A program made the translations under genes and the position numbers. From Gymnodinialimonas phycosphaerae (GTDB lineage Bacteria > Pseudomonadota > Alphaproteobacteria > Rhodobacterales > Rhodobacteraceae), in NCBI RefSeq assembly GCF_019195455.1, contig NZ_JAIMBW010000001.1, positions 3,376,001-3,440,000 of the forward strand: DNA of 64,000 nucleotides. Reading direction: 5' to 3'. Under the pieces are notes generated by a model. That model made no database searches and was not told the DNA's origin. It was given only the letters and a program-made list of their open reading frames with translations. Every line of letters begins with the position of its first letter. Within the stretch, counting starts at the first letter, position 1. Shown piece by piece: positions 17,896 through 27,254 of the stretch.

Positions 17896-18599
17896 GGGCG
17901 CAGGCGTGCCGCGAAAAGGCCCTCGTAGATGGGCAGGGCCTCGTCCAGCAACGCGCGATGCTCTGGGGCGACCGTGGGCAATGGCCCCTCTGCCGCCGCG
18001 AACCCGGAAGAGCGGTGGACAGCATCGTACCAATGCTGCGCCCATACGCCGTCAAAGGGTTTGGAGCCTGCGGGCCAAGACAGCATGGCAGGATCGAAGG
18101 GCAGGTCAATGACCTCACACAGGGCGCGCAGCATCGCCTCGGGGTCGGCGCGGATGTCGGCGCTGTCGATGACGGGGCCGGGAAGGGCGGCGTAAATCCG
18201 TTGGGCTTGCGCGAACCCGATGTCGTCCAGCGTCACCTCGGGCACCGCGCGCTTGGCGGTGTAGCTTGCGATCACGCGGGCAGGGTGGCGCAGCAGATGG
18301 ACGTTCGCAAAACCCTCGGCCCACCCCAAATCGCAGCCAGGCAGCATGTGATGGGTCATCAGCTTCAGGTATTGAACCGGCCGCGATGGCTTTGCCAGAA
18401 TGCGTTCTACCACGGCGCCGAATTGGGGCGGTTGAGACGCGAGGATCTCGCGGCGCATCGGGTGGTCCAGTCCCGTTTCCGCCAGGTAGGCGGCGTAGAA
18501 CGGCTCATCCCAGGCCTCGCAATCGGCGCGGTTGCCGAAGGCGTACATCATGGCGGTCGACAGGTTGCGTGGTCCGGACCACATGGCAATGCGCATCAT
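17892..18599 (-). CDS. Sulfotransferase-like P-loop protein
   Basis: The protein of about 235 residues starts [20 protein letters not shown], a phosphate-binding loop variant (SGPRNLST) found in a group of bacterial sulfotransferase-like proteins. A second family block [18 protein letters not shown] is the 3'-phosphate PAPS-binding region (R-x-P-x-x-x-x-x-S). It would transfer a sulfuryl group from PAPS, substrate unknown. The ATG pair at 18599/18596 is chosen because AGAGGA sits at proper distance; an ATG at 18623 has no room for a ribosome site. It heads the minus-strand run and is divergent from msrA. Confidence 0.75.
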   Translation of the reverse strand: MMRIAMWSGPRNLSTAMMYAFGNRADCEAWDEPFYAAYLAETGLDHPMRREILASQPPQFGAVVERILAKPSRPVQYLKLMTHHMLPGCDLGWAEGFANVHLLRHPARVIASYTAKRAVPEVTLDDIGFAQAQRIYAALPGPVIDSADIRADPEAMLRALCEVIDLPFDPAMLSWPAGSKPFDGVWAQHWYDAVHRSSGFAAAEGPLPTVAPEHRALLDEALPIYEGLFAARLRP

Positions 18600-18703
18600 T
18601 TTGGGTCCTCTTGGGCCGTTCATTTCCTCGTGAGATCACACCCGTGGTGGTTGCAATGCAAGCCCGCGATGGGCGAGCGTTGTGCCAACATCCGGAGGTC
18701 CCT

Positions 18704-19384
18704 ATGCCCAGAAGCCCAATCCGCGAGTCGATCAAGGTCTTTACCCTGTCCATGGCGATCCTTGCCGGCCTTGCCCTGTCCGGTACGCGCGCCCACGCCG
18801 AAGACATCCGCACCGCTGTTTTGGCAGGGGGCTGCTTCTGGTGCGTCGAAAGCGATTTTGAGCGTGTCGATGGCGTGATCGAGGTCGTGTCGGGCTTTGC
18901 GGGTGGCTCGGTGCCGAACCCTGATTACCGCGATGTGGTACGCGGCGGGACCGGGCACCTGGAGGTCGCGGAAATCACCTATGACGCTGATGTTCTGCCC
19001 TATGCAGGGCTGTTGCGCCTGTTTTTGCGGTCCATCGATCCGCTGGATGCGGGCGGGCAGTTCTGTGACCGGGGCGAAAGCTACACGACGGCGATTTTCG
19101 TAGCCGATGATCGGGAAAGGGATATCGCCCGCGGCGCCATCATGGAAGCCGAGGCGAGCCTTGACCAATCCATCGTGACCCCAATCCGCGACGCCGCGCC
19201 GTTCTATGCGGCAGAGGCGTATCATCAGGATTACTACCGGTCGAACGATCTGGTAATCACCCGCTTCGGCCCGCGCCGAAAGTCCGTGGCCTATGATCTG
19301 TACCGACAGGCCTGCGGGCGCGATCAGCGCGTTCTGGATATCTGGGGATCAGAGGCGGCCTTCGCGGCCGACCATCTGAATTGA
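18704..19384 (+). CDS. msrA: Exported peptide-methionine (S)-S-oxide reductase
   Basis: The 226-residue protein has an N-terminal signal (hydrophobic [22 protein letters not shown]) and the MsrA core: [20 protein letters not shown], with catalytic C44 in GCFWC, then [25 protein letters not shown] and [13 protein letters not shown]. The signal implies repair of oxidised methionine in periplasmic proteins. A GGAGG ribosome site precedes the chosen ATG by 5 bases; the open frame upstream is spurious. It converges on the YggT gene, with a GC-rich imperfect hairpin (agaccccgggc / gcccggtct) between the stops. Confidence 0.93.
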   Translation: MPRSPIRESIKVFTLSMAILAGLALSGTRAHAEDIRTAVLAGGCFWCVESDFERVDGVIEVVSGFAGGSVPNPDYRDVVRGGTGHLEVAEITYDADVLPYAGLLRLFLRSIDPLDAGGQFCDRGESYTTAIFVADDRERDIARGAIMEAEASLDQSIVTPIRDAAPFYAAEAYHQDYYRSNDLVITRFGPRRKSVAYDLYRQACGRDQRVLDIWGSEAAFAADHLN

Positions 19385-19425
19385 TTTACCATTGATATAG
19401 GGCAGACCCCGGGCAAAGGCCCGGT

Positions 19426-19713
19426 CTACAGGAACATCGCCACGTTGTTGCGCAGGATGATCTCCAGCGCATAGACGCCAAGGATCACCACCAGAGGGGC
19501 CAGATCAAGCCCGCCCATGTTGGGCAGAAAGCGGCGGATCGGGTCGTAGATCGGTTGCAACAGGCGGTTCAGCCCGTCCCAGATCTGGGCCACGAGGGGC
19601 TGGCGCATGTTCAAGACGCCGAAATTGATCAACCACGACATGATGATGTGCGCGATCACGATGAACTTCACGACGCCGATCAAAAGCATCAGGATCTGGA
19701 AGAGAGAGGTCAT
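19426..19713 (-). CDS. YggT family membrane protein
   Basis: The 95-residue protein has two hydrophobic segments (residues about 3-24 and 70-90) flanking the conserved loop LNRLLQPIYDPIRRFLP, which is the YggT signature. YggT-family proteins (CCB3/YlmG relatives) are implicated in membrane or envelope biogenesis and osmotic tolerance. The start is set at MTSLFQILMLLIG; the open frame extends further upstream but without family residues. It is convergent with msrA. Confidence 0.88.
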   Translation of the reverse strand: MTSLFQILMLLIGVVKFIVIAHIIMSWLINFGVLNMRQPLVAQIWDGLNRLLQPIYDPIRRFLPNMGGLDLAPLVVILGVYALEIILRNNVAMFL

Positions 19714-19876
19714 GGGCGTTTTGTCCTGATCATTGAGTGTTGCGTGGCAAATAGGGGCATGGCCCCGGGGCTGCAAGCAGGGAAGCCGCAAAGGCCTGCG
19801 AAATGGTTTACGACGCGGCGTGTTTTGACGTCACGACGCTCTTGCACCTGCCCCGGCGTCGGGCGATGCAGCGGTC

Positions 19877-20407
19877 ATGTATCCTTACCTCAGATTTGGC
19901 AGCCTTGTGCTGCGTGAACGTCGCCTGCCGCCGATGGGCATCTATGACACACACAAGATGCAGATGACCTGCCTGCCCGTTGATATTGATGGGTTTCTGG
20001 AGATGAACAACGGCCGCATCCTGACGCTGATGGATCTGGGGCGCTTTGCCCTGTCGATCCGTATCGGCCTGATGGACGTGCTGCGGCAGCAGCGGTGGGG
20101 CCTTGTCGTCGCGGGGTCGACGGTGCGCTACCGGGCGCGGATCACCACATTCCAGAAGTTTGAGATGCGGACGCGGTTTCTGGGCTGGGACGACAAGTTT
20201 TTCTACCTCGAACAGGCCATGTGGCGTGGTGAGACCTGCTGCAACCATGCCCTGCTGCGCACCGGCGTAACGGCCAAGGGGCGGCTGGCCCCGGTGGCGG
20301 ATGTCGCAAAAGCGCTCGGGGTTGAAGGCGAAAGCCCCGCCTTGCCCGATTGGGTGCAGGCCTGGGCTGAGGCGGACAAGACACGGGTCTGGCCGCCTGC
20401 GTTCTGA
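19877..20407 (+). CDS. Hotdog-fold acyl-CoA thioesterase family protein
   Basis: The 176-residue protein has the 4HBT hotdog pattern: CLPVDIDGFLEMNNGRILTLMDLGRFAL, where the D-x-x-x-x-MNNG block carries the catalytic region, then the strand VVAGSTVRYRARITTFQKFEMRTR. The Asn-rich MNNG is also seen in THEM6-like thioesterases. It probably hydrolyses an acyl-CoA thioester, substrate unknown. It lies 51 bases upstream of the MFS transporter on the same strand, so the two may be cotranscribed. Confidence 0.82.
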   Translation: MYPYLRFGSLVLRERRLPPMGIYDTHKMQMTCLPVDIDGFLEMNNGRILTLMDLGRFALSIRIGLMDVLRQQRWGLVVAGSTVRYRARITTFQKFEMRTRFLGWDDKFFYLEQAMWRGETCCNHALLRTGVTAKGRLAPVADVAKALGVEGESPALPDWVQAWAEADKTRVWPPAF

Positions 20408-20458
20408 GGGACCGCTTGACCATGGACAGCGCGCGCGTGGGCGGGCAACGTCTGCGCC

Positions 20459-21883
20459 ATGAAAACACTCGCTGCCCGCAAGTCCCTGCCGCCGTACGAT
20501 TCCGCCTCGCCCGAGGGGAAGCGCTGCATTCGCGGCTGGTGGGCGTTTGACTGGGCCAGCCAGCCGTATTTCACCCTTGGCCTGACGTTCGTGTTCGGGC
20601 CCTACTTCGCCTCGGTCGCGGCGGATTACTACCTGGGCACCGGCCTGGACGAGCAGGCCGCCGACGCACAGGCGCAAAGCCTGTGGTCGCTGGGGCAGAC
20701 GATCACCGGGGTGATCATCGCCCTGTGCGCGCCCGTGTTGGGCGCCTTGGCCGACAATGCGGGCAAGCGGATGCCCTGGGTCGTGGTGTTCTCGCTTTTC
20801 TACGTTTTGGGCGCGGCAAGCCTGTGGTTCCTGATGCCCGACGGCGGGTTCCTTGTGGGCGCCCTGATCGCCTTCGGGGTCGGTCTGATCGGGGCCGAAT
20901 TCACCACGGTCTTCACCAATTCCCTTCTGCCCGAGTTGGGATCGAAAGAGGAAATCGGGCGGATATCCGGCTCGGGCTTTGCCTGGGGGTACGCGGGGGG
21001 GGTGACGGCCCTGTTCATCATGCTCCTGCTGTTCGTGGAACAGGATGGCGGCAAGACCCTGATCGGGCTGGATCCGCTATTGGGATTTGACGCCGAGACC
21101 CGCGAAGGCACGCGGTTTGTCGGGCCGTTCATGGCGGCTTGGTACGTGATTTTCATGATCCCCTTCGCGTTGTGGGTCCGTGAAGCCCCGCGCACGCCCA
21201 AACCGGGCGGCGCACGCCGGGCCCTTGGCGATCTGGTCGTAATGGTGCGCAGCTTGCCAAGGCGGATCAGCCTGACGGCGTATCTGGCCGGCTCGATGTT
21301 CTACCGCGACGCCTTGAACGCACTTTATACCTTCGGCGGCACCTATGCCGTGCTGGTGCTGAACTGGGACATCACGCAGGTCGGCATCTTCGGGGTCATC
21401 GCGGCGATGACCTCGGCCGTGTCCACCTGGGTCGGCGGCATCGTGGATGAGCGGACCGGGCCAAAGCCCGTAATCATCGCCATGATCCTCGTGCTGATGG
21501 GCGTGTGCCTGTTCATCCTTGGCATGACGCGCGACAGCATCTGGGGCATCGGCTTGGCCGAAGGCTCTTCCCTGCCGGACATCGCGTTCTTCATATGCGG
21601 CGCGGTGATCGGCGGCGCAGGCGGCGTGTTGCAGGCCGCGTCCCGCACCATGATGGTCCGCCACGCGGACCCCGACAAGCCGACGGAGGCGTTCGGCCTT
21701 TACGCGCTGTCGGGCAAGGCGACATCGTTTCTGGGGCCTGCGTTGATCTTTCTGGCCACGACGACGTTTGGTGATGCACGGCTGGGTATGCTACCGCTGG
21801 TGTTGCTTTTTACGGTTGGATTGATTTTGCTATTTTGGGTGGACGCTGAAGGTGTCCCGGACCCGCAGGAGATTTCATCATGA
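20459..21883 (+). CDS. MFS transporter, UMF1/Atg22-like
   Basis: The 474-residue protein has twelve hydrophobic helices. Its start (CIRGWWAFDWASQPYFTLGLTFVFGPYF) and the MFS loop LGALADNAGKRMPWVVVFS are typical of the UMF1 (unknown major facilitator 1, Atg22-like) group. LPELGSKEEIGRISGSGFAWGYAGG is another family block. The substrate is unknown; related eukaryotic Atg22 exports amino acids from vacuoles. Its stop overlaps the mepA start (ATGA). Confidence 0.85.
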   Translation: MKTLAARKSLPPYDSASPEGKRCIRGWWAFDWASQPYFTLGLTFVFGPYFASVAADYYLGTGLDEQAADAQAQSLWSLGQTITGVIIALCAPVLGALADNAGKRMPWVVVFSLFYVLGAASLWFLMPDGGFLVGALIAFGVGLIGAEFTTVFTNSLLPELGSKEEIGRISGSGFAWGYAGGVTALFIMLLLFVEQDGGKTLIGLDPLLGFDAETREGTRFVGPFMAAWYVIFMIPFALWVREAPRTPKPGGARRALGDLVVMVRSLPRRISLTAYLAGSMFYRDALNALYTFGGTYAVLVLNWDITQVGIFGVIAAMTSAVSTWVGGIVDERTGPKPVIIAMILVLMGVCLFILGMTRDSIWGIGLAEGSSLPDIAFFICGAVIGGAGGVLQAASRTMMVRHADPDKPTEAFGLYALSGKATSFLGPALIFLATTTFGDARLGMLPLVLLFTVGLILLFWVDAEGVPDPQEISS

Positions 21884-22779
21884 AACGATTGTTCCCTTTT
21901 GCGCTCATGTTCCTGGCGGCCTGCGGGGCAGGTGGTCCCACGGTGCAGCTGGACACGACCCTTTCAAGCAGCGAGGCGCGGCAGTATTTCGGGGCCGAGA
22001 CCAGCGCCAGCGGTGGCGCCAGCGAGTCGATCGGCTTCTACTCCAACGGCTGCCTCGCCGGGGGCGAGCAATTGGCCGAGACGGGGCCGACGTGGCAATC
22101 CATGCGCCTGTCGCGCAACCGCAACTGGGGCCATTCAGAGCTGATCGATTATATCCAGACGCTCAGCCAGGATGTCGCGCGCAATACGTCATGGGCCGGG
22201 CTTTATGTGGGCGATATGGCGCAGCCGCGCGGCGGCCCGATGCTGACAGGCCATGCCAGCCACCAGTCGGGCATCGACGTCGATATCTGGATGCTGGCGC
22301 CCGATCGGCTCGATCTGACGGTGGAAGAGCGTGAGAATCTGTCGTCGATCTCAGTCCGGGCACAGCGCGGCGCATCGGTGAACGGCAACTGGACGGCGGA
22401 TCACGCCGAGGTGCTGCGCCTTGCCGCCAGTGATCCGCGCGTGGCACGGATTTTTGTCACCACCGGCGTGAAGGTCTGGCTGTGCGAGAACGTGACGGGC
22501 GACCGCAGCTGGCTGTCGCATATCCGCCCGGCCAACGGCCACCACTATCATTTTCACGTCCGCCTGAATTGCCCGCGTGGCGACGGCAGTTGCCAGAACC
22601 AGCCCCTGCCCCAAGGGGACGGCTGCCAAGAGGCCTATGACCGTGCCGCGCGGATCCTGAACCCGCCGCCGCCGGGTCCGCCCAACAACGACCCGCCCCC
22701 CGCCAGCCCGCCAAGTGGCATGCGCGTGGCGCTTGGCAACATGCCCAACCAATGTCCCGCATTGCTCAGCGGGTTCTGA
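21880..22779 (+). CDS. mepA: Penicillin-insensitive murein DD-endopeptidase (lipoprotein)
   Basis: The 299-residue protein begins MKRLFPFALMFLAACG, a lipoprotein signal with Cys15 as the likely lipidation site, so it is probably anchored in the outer membrane rather than soluble. The LAS-peptidase zinc motifs are visible: GHASHQSGIDVDIWM (H-x-x-x-x-x-x-D) and HIRPANGHHYHFHVRLNC (H-x-H). It cleaves D-alanyl-mDAP cross-links in peptidoglycan. The C-terminus is Pro-rich (PPPPGPPNNDPPPASPP). It is coupled to the MFS gene upstream and overlaps the next gene by 28 bases. Confidence 0.92.
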   Translation: MKRLFPFALMFLAACGAGGPTVQLDTTLSSSEARQYFGAETSASGGASESIGFYSNGCLAGGEQLAETGPTWQSMRLSRNRNWGHSELIDYIQTLSQDVARNTSWAGLYVGDMAQPRGGPMLTGHASHQSGIDVDIWMLAPDRLDLTVEERENLSSISVRAQRGASVNGNWTADHAEVLRLAASDPRVARIFVTTGVKVWLCENVTGDRSWLSHIRPANGHHYHFHVRLNCPRGDGSCQNQPLPQGDGCQEAYDRAARILNPPPPGPPNNDPPPASPPSGMRVALGNMPNQCPALLSGF

Positions 22780-23642
22780 TCGCCGCGCTTGTTGCGCTGA
22801 TCCTTGCTCCGGCTGCGATCGCGCAGGCGACCTTCGTGCAGGAGGTGCGCCTGACCGCCCCCGGTCTGGCGCGCTTCGGCGGCATCTCCGCGGTGGAGGT
22901 CATGAACAGCGGCGCAACAGCCCTTGTCCTGTCGGATCGTGGCACGCTGTTCACCCTATCGCTGACCCGTGGGCCCGCGGGGGTCACGGCAGCCAGCGTG
23001 TGCTGTGCGGCAGCAATCACATGGTACGAAGGTGTGCACCTGCCCGGCCGTCAACGCGATAGCGAAGGCTTGGCCCGCCGGCCCGATGGCACGCTCGCCA
23101 TCTCGTTCGAGGGCGGGCCCTTGGGACGCGTGGCCTATCACCGGGCCGATGGTGTCCAGATCAGCGTCACGCCGCCCATTGCAGGGGCCGAGGATCTGCC
23201 GCGAAACGGCGGGTTCGAGGGATTGGCCATCGACACGTCGGGCCGCCTCTACACCCTGCCCGAGGATATGCCCGGCGATGGCCCGATCCCCCTGCTACGG
23301 CTGGACAGAGGCGCGTGGCAGGTCTTCGCTCAGGTGCCCCGCGCCCCCGGTTGGTCCCCCGTCGCGCTGGATTTCGACGATCAGGGGCGGCTTTACCTAC
23401 TGCAACGCCGCACGGTCCTGCCCCTGGGCTTCGCCGCCCGCCTGACCCGCTATACATTCGCGCGGGATGGAGGGCTTGTGGCAGAGCGTGTCTTGCAGAC
23501 AGGCCTCGGGCGTCACGGCAATCTCGAAGGCCTCAGTCTCTGGCGCGATGCCACCGGCAGGCTGATCGCCACGATGGTCAGTGACGATGATTTCATGCCG
23601 TTGCGTGCAACCAACTTGGTGGAATACGCCCTGCCCGATTAA
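22752..23642 (+). CDS. Exported phytase-like/esterase-like beta-propeller protein
   Basis: The 296-residue protein starts with a signal peptide (MSRIAQRVLIAALVALILAPAAIAQA) and has repeated beta-propeller type segments: GLARFGGISAVEV, LVLSDRGTLFTL, RDSEGLARRPDGTLAISFEG, NGGFEGLAIDTSGRLYTL and RHGNLEGLSLWRD. This pattern (phytase-like domain) is annotated in the family as esterase-like activity of phytase. The reaction is not established here. It starts inside the end of mepA (28-base overlap), so it is cotranscribed with a wall hydrolase. Confidence 0.82.
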   Translation: MSRIAQRVLIAALVALILAPAAIAQATFVQEVRLTAPGLARFGGISAVEVMNSGATALVLSDRGTLFTLSLTRGPAGVTAASVCCAAAITWYEGVHLPGRQRDSEGLARRPDGTLAISFEGGPLGRVAYHRADGVQISVTPPIAGAEDLPRNGGFEGLAIDTSGRLYTLPEDMPGDGPIPLLRLDRGAWQVFAQVPRAPGWSPVALDFDDQGRLYLLQRRTVLPLGFAARLTRYTFARDGGLVAERVLQTGLGRHGNLEGLSLWRDATGRLIATMVSDDDFMPLRATNLVEYALPD

Positions 23643-23677
23643 GCCCGCGTGCGGGGCGCGCAAAGCCCGCGCAATGG

Positions 23678-23706
23678 GTGTTCAAAGGGTGCGTTAACAC
23701 TTTTTT
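23678..23706 (+). terminator. Possible weak terminator after the phytase-like gene
   Basis: GTGTT and AACAC form a 5-bp stem around a 13-base loop, followed by six T residues. It lies about 35 bases after the stop codon. The stem is short, so the call is tentative. Confidence 0.35.
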
Positions 23707-23730
23707 CCTTGTGCATCAAATGATTAAGGT

Positions 23731-23750
23731 AGTGCTCAAGCTTGAGCACT
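23731..23750. repeat. Palindrome AGTGCTCAAGCTTGAGCACT, copy 2 of 3
   Basis: A perfect 20-bp palindrome, the longest of the three copies, located 7 bases beyond the stop codon of the minus-strand LOG gene and followed on the plus strand by CCCC. The core TGCTCAAGCTTGAGCA is identical in all three copies although the genes are unrelated. Confidence 0.85.
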
Positions 23751-23757
23751 CCCCGCA

Positions 23758-24597
23758 TCACCGCCCCGGTATCTCTCCGCGTTTGCCAGACAGCGTCCAG
23801 CCGTCGATCACATCCAGCGCCTCCTGCGCCGTCTCCACGAAGCGGAACAGGTTCAGGTCATCGGCGCTGATCGTGCCCGCACGGACCAAGGCGTCCCAGT
23901 TGATGATCTCGCGCCAGAAGGCCTCTCCGAACAGCAGCACCGGGACCTGCTCCATCCGGCCAGTCTGGATCAGGGTCAGCGCCTCGAACGTCTCGTCCAT
24001 GGTGCCGAAGCCGCCGGGGAAGACCGCGATGGCCTTGGCGCGCATCAGGAAATGCATCTTGCGGATGCCGAAGTAGTGGAAGTTGAAGCACAACTCTGGC
24101 GTGACGTAGTGGTTCGGCTCCTGCTCGTGGGGCAGCACGATGTTCAGCCCGATGGAACAGCCCCCGGCATCGGCTGCGCCCCGGTTGCCCGCCTCCATCA
24201 CGCCGGGACCGCCGCCGGTGACGATGACATTCTCGGAGCAATCGGTGGCAACACTGCGCTCGGTGATGACACGGGCAAACGCGCGCGCTTCCTCGTAGTA
24301 CTTCGACATATCGCGCAGCGCATCACTGCGCGCGCCGTCGCGGTCCTCGGGCCGGGGAATGCGGGCACCGCCAAACAGGACCACGGTGGATTTGATGCCG
24401 TGCTCGTCGAGGCCCATCTCGGGCTTGAGCAGTTCCAACTGCAAGCGCACGGGGCGAAGCTCATCGCGGGTCAGAAAGTCCTGATCCGCAAAGGCCAGCC
24501 GATACGCGGGCGATTGCGCCTGCGGTGTGTTCGGCAAGTGCTTGGCATAGTCGATGTCCTGATGGGCATCGCGGAAGGGTTTGCGGTCGTCTCTCAT
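23758..24597 (-). CDS. LOG-family (TIGR00730-type) Rossmann-fold protein
   Basis: The 279-residue protein has the two LOG-family signatures: VIVTGGGPGVMEAGNRGA and AIAVFPGGFGTMDETFEALT (PGGxGTxxE). LOG enzymes release cytokinin-type free bases by cleaving nucleoside 5'-monophosphates; bacterial members also act as pyrimidine/purine nucleotide 5'-monophosphate nucleosidases. It is longer than small LOG proteins, with an N-terminal extension of about 70 residues, as in the PpnN-like larger class or roseobacter members. The start is placed at MRDDRKPF. The palindrome follows its stop. Confidence 0.88.
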   Translation of the reverse strand: MRDDRKPFRDAHQDIDYAKHLPNTPQAQSPAYRLAFADQDFLTRDELRPVRLQLELLKPEMGLDEHGIKSTVVLFGGARIPRPEDRDGARSDALRDMSKYYEEARAFARVITERSVATDCSENVIVTGGGPGVMEAGNRGAADAGGCSIGLNIVLPHEQEPNHYVTPELCFNFHYFGIRKMHFLMRAKAIAVFPGGFGTMDETFEALTLIQTGRMEQVPVLLFGEAFWREIINWDALVRAGTISADDLNLFRFVETAQEALDVIDGWTLSGKRGEIPGR

Positions 24598-24675
24598 GGG
24601 GGGTCCAGTCGCGCTTGAGGGTCCGTACTGCATAGCCGTTCGGTGTAAGGGGAGCCAGCCAAACACGTCACGCCT

Positions 24676-25812
24676 CTATTGAACAACAAGGCGATCGAGA
24701 AGCTTGCGGTCGGCCGCAGCAATCGGGTTGGCAAGTTCGTTCTCGATCTGTCGCCAAGGGATAGTTTTGACGCTCAAGCTCGAGGGTCTCTCGCTAAGTA
24801 CGTCAAGCAAATCGATCCGAAACCGGAACGGCGGATGGGTCGAGTCGATCGAGATCAGTTCGCCCATTGCCATGGCGCGATGGTGGGCGATCTGATCCGG
24901 GGAGGCTGCGCGCAGTGCCTCTGCCATGAGCTCAAACACCTGCACTTTGGACGCGCCATCAAAGTGATGGTCGCGTAGTGCGTTGAAGGCCAAGGGTGCC
25001 AAGATCAGGGTATGGAGAAGCGACCGAACTGCAGGCACGCCCGCGACAGTACTCGCCTGCGCATCGGCGAAATATTCGGCCCGTTGGCTTTGTGCAAAAA
25101 TCAGCCGCTCGAGGGTCCAGCCCAGCGTCTCCACCCCGGCGCAGAAGACAGCCCCCACGACTTGGCCAAACAGGCTGCGGCCATCACTGACGTAGGCCGT
25201 ATTGGTGCTGCTATCGATCATTGCGGGAGGCGAAAACAGATCATGCCAAGCTGCGAGCGTTTGCATGGCCCGTCCAGTCACGTGCATGCGCGCCGGATCA
25301 TTGTTGGCGAGGTGAGCGACTTCATGGGCCAGAAGCGCCAGCCGCTGTGGAGGAGTCAGGCAGATCCACAACGCGCCGCCAATGCCGACGATCCGCTCGT
25401 TTTTTCCGTACACCGCCAAATAGGCGTTGAAGTCGGGCGTGACGTGGACTCCATCAATGCCAGGTGCGCCAAGGATATCGCACATCTGGTCCAGCAGATT
25501 GAACAATCCGGGCGCATCTTCGCGCGTCAGGGTAGGAAGGGTGTTTCTTGTCCGACGCGGCCACAGGTACAGTGCGGCGCTCAAGATCAATCCACCCCAG
25601 AGCAAAAACCAAGCACTCCAGAGTGCAAGCCAGAAGAGCAAAGCTGACAGCGCCAATAAAGAGAAGGGGGTCAAAACGATGAGAATGGAAAGGGCCCGTG
25701 CGGCGAACCCTGCCGTTCCGCCGCCGGACAAACGCCCCGATTGCACATCACGAAGGGCTTCAACGCGCACCCCATCACCGAATGCCCGGTTCAACTGATC
25801 CATGAATTGCAT
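24676..25812 (-). CDS. M48-family membrane zinc metalloprotease
   Basis: The 378-residue protein has two adjacent hydrophobic helices at about residues 41-84 and then the M48 peptidase zinc motif HEVAH (residues 163-167, LALLAHEVAHLANND); the third ligand is expected in the QRAEYFADAQAS segment. The later STHPPFRFRIDLL block is also typical. The start is decided by GGAGG 6 bases before ATG 25812; the open frame upstream is spurious. It is related to HtpX-type enzymes that degrade membrane proteins but is not a clear orthologue. It is divergent from dapD. Confidence 0.82.
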   Translation of the reverse strand: MQFMDQLNRAFGDGVRVEALRDVQSGRLSGGGTAGFAARALSILIVLTPFSLLALSALLFWLALWSAWFLLWGGLILSAALYLWPRRTRNTLPTLTREDAPGLFNLLDQMCDILGAPGIDGVHVTPDFNAYLAVYGKNERIVGIGGALWICLTPPQRLALLAHEVAHLANNDPARMHVTGRAMQTLAAWHDLFSPPAMIDSSTNTAYVSDGRSLFGQVVGAVFCAGVETLGWTLERLIFAQSQRAEYFADAQASTVAGVPAVRSLLHTLILAPLAFNALRDHHFDGASKVQVFELMAEALRAASPDQIAHHRAMAMGELISIDSTHPPFRFRIDLLDVLSERPSSLSVKTIPWRQIENELANPIAAADRKLLDRLVVQ

Positions 25813-25952
25813 AGCGACCCTCCGATACTGCGCCCATTGGTGACGGTCGAATTGGTGCAGTTCAAGTCGGTGTTTGCAGCACGCGCGTCCGTTGCCAGCC
25901 CGAAGCGTGCAGACTATAGCGACGACAAGCACCAGTTTGAAGGAAGCCGAAA

Positions 25953-26780
25953 ATGTCCAACGCCCAACTAGAGACCGCCATCGAAGCCGCATGGGAGGCG
26001 CGCGATGCGATCACGCCCGCCACCACCGGTGAAACCCGTGAGGCGATTGAAAGCACATTGGCCGCTTTGGACAGCGGCAAGCTGCGCGTGGCCGAGCGTC
26101 AGGAGAACGGCGATTGGCACGTGAACCAATGGGCCAAGAAGGCTGTGCTTCTGGGCTTCCGCCTGAAGGACATGGAGATGCAGTCCGGCTCTGCCCAGGG
26201 AGGTAGCTGGTGGGACAAGGTCGACAGCAAGTGGCACGATTGGGACGCCGGCGATTGGACGGACGCAGGTTTCCGCGCCGTGCCCAACTGCGTCGTACGC
26301 AAGTCCGCCTATATCGCGCCCGGCGTCGTGCTGATGCCGTCCTTCGTGAACCTCGGCGCCTATGTCGATAGCGGCACCATGGTCGATACCTGGGCCACCG
26401 TCGGATCATGTGCGCAGATCGGCAAGAACGTGCACCTGTCGGGTGGCGTTGGCATCGGCGGCGTGCTGGAGCCGATGCAGGCTGGCCCCACGATCATTGA
26501 AGACAACTGCTTCATCGGCGCGCGCTCCGAGGTTGTGGAAGGCTGCATCGTGCGCGAAGGCTCGGTGCTTGGCATGGGCGTTTTCATTGGCCAATCCACC
26601 AAGATCGTGGATCGCGAAACCGGCACCGTCAGCTATGGCGAAGTGCCGTCCGGCTCTGTCGTCGTCGCAGGCTCCATGCCGTCAAAGAACGGTGTGAATC
26701 TATATTGCGCCGTGATCGTGAAGCGCGTCGATGCCCAGACACGCTCCAAGACCTCCATCAACGAGTTGCTGCGCGACTGA
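25953..26780 (+). CDS. dapD: 2,3,4,5-tetrahydropyridine-2,6-dicarboxylate N-succinyltransferase
   Basis: The 275-residue enzyme succinylates tetrahydrodipicolinate from succinyl-CoA in the lysine/meso-DAP pathway. The left-handed beta-helix hexapeptide repeats run from about residue 105 ([20 protein letters not shown]) through [15 protein letters not shown], and [24 protein letters not shown] is the family's best conserved block. AAGGAAG precedes the ATG. dapE, the later step of the succinylase branch, lies about 3.9 kb downstream on the same strand. Confidence 0.96.
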   Translation: MSNAQLETAIEAAWEARDAITPATTGETREAIESTLAALDSGKLRVAERQENGDWHVNQWAKKAVLLGFRLKDMEMQSGSAQGGSWWDKVDSKWHDWDAGDWTDAGFRAVPNCVVRKSAYIAPGVVLMPSFVNLGAYVDSGTMVDTWATVGSCAQIGKNVHLSGGVGIGGVLEPMQAGPTIIEDNCFIGARSEVVEGCIVREGSVLGMGVFIGQSTKIVDRETGTVSYGEVPSGSVVVAGSMPSKNGVNLYCAVIVKRVDAQTRSKTSINELLRD

Positions 26781-26901
26781 TCCCTTTCATCTTGCCAAAA
26801 AAACTCCGCCCCATTGCCCGGTAGGCGACGTCGTCGCCGTTAGTCGAGGGCTTGCCTTTATGGTAGAGTGCCGACGTGGGTCATGGGACGGGAGGTGCGC
26901 C

Positions 26902-27153
26902 ATGCAAGGTCTGGGTTTTTTGGCAGCGATTTTCGTGGGCGGCCTCGCCGGATGGATCGCCAGCCGCTTCATGGGCGCGAACACCGGGATCATCGTCAAT
27001 GTGATCCTCGGGATCGTGGGCGCGGTCGTTGCGAATTTCCTGTTCCGCCTGATCGGCCTCGCGCCCTCGGGCGGGTGGATCATGCAGGGATTTGTGGGTT
27101 TCGTCGGCGCGTGCGTCCTGATCGCGGTCCTGCGGATGGTGCGGGGGCGTTAG
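26902..27153 (+). CDS. GlsB/YeaQ/YmgE family small membrane protein
   Basis: The 83-residue protein has three hydrophobic segments with Gly-rich motifs (FVGGLAGWIASRFMG, VNVILGIVGAVVANFLFRL, GFVGFVGACVLIAVLRMV), the YeaQ/Transgly_assoc pattern. GGGAGG sits 6 bases before the ATG. Family members are stress-induced inner membrane proteins of unclear function. The short gap upstream contains a GGCGAC-GTC-GTCGCC inverted repeat after dapD. Confidence 0.85.
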   Translation: MQGLGFLAAIFVGGLAGWIASRFMGANTGIIVNVILGIVGAVVANFLFRLIGLAPSGGWIMQGFVGFVGACVLIAVLRMVRGR

Positions 27154-27254
27154 GCTTCCGCGCGGACAACCGGCAGGGCGGCACAGGCCATCATTGCGTC
27201 AAGTGACCGTAGAGTGACTTGACACAAGCGCCGTTCCTGCGCCATCCGCGCGGG

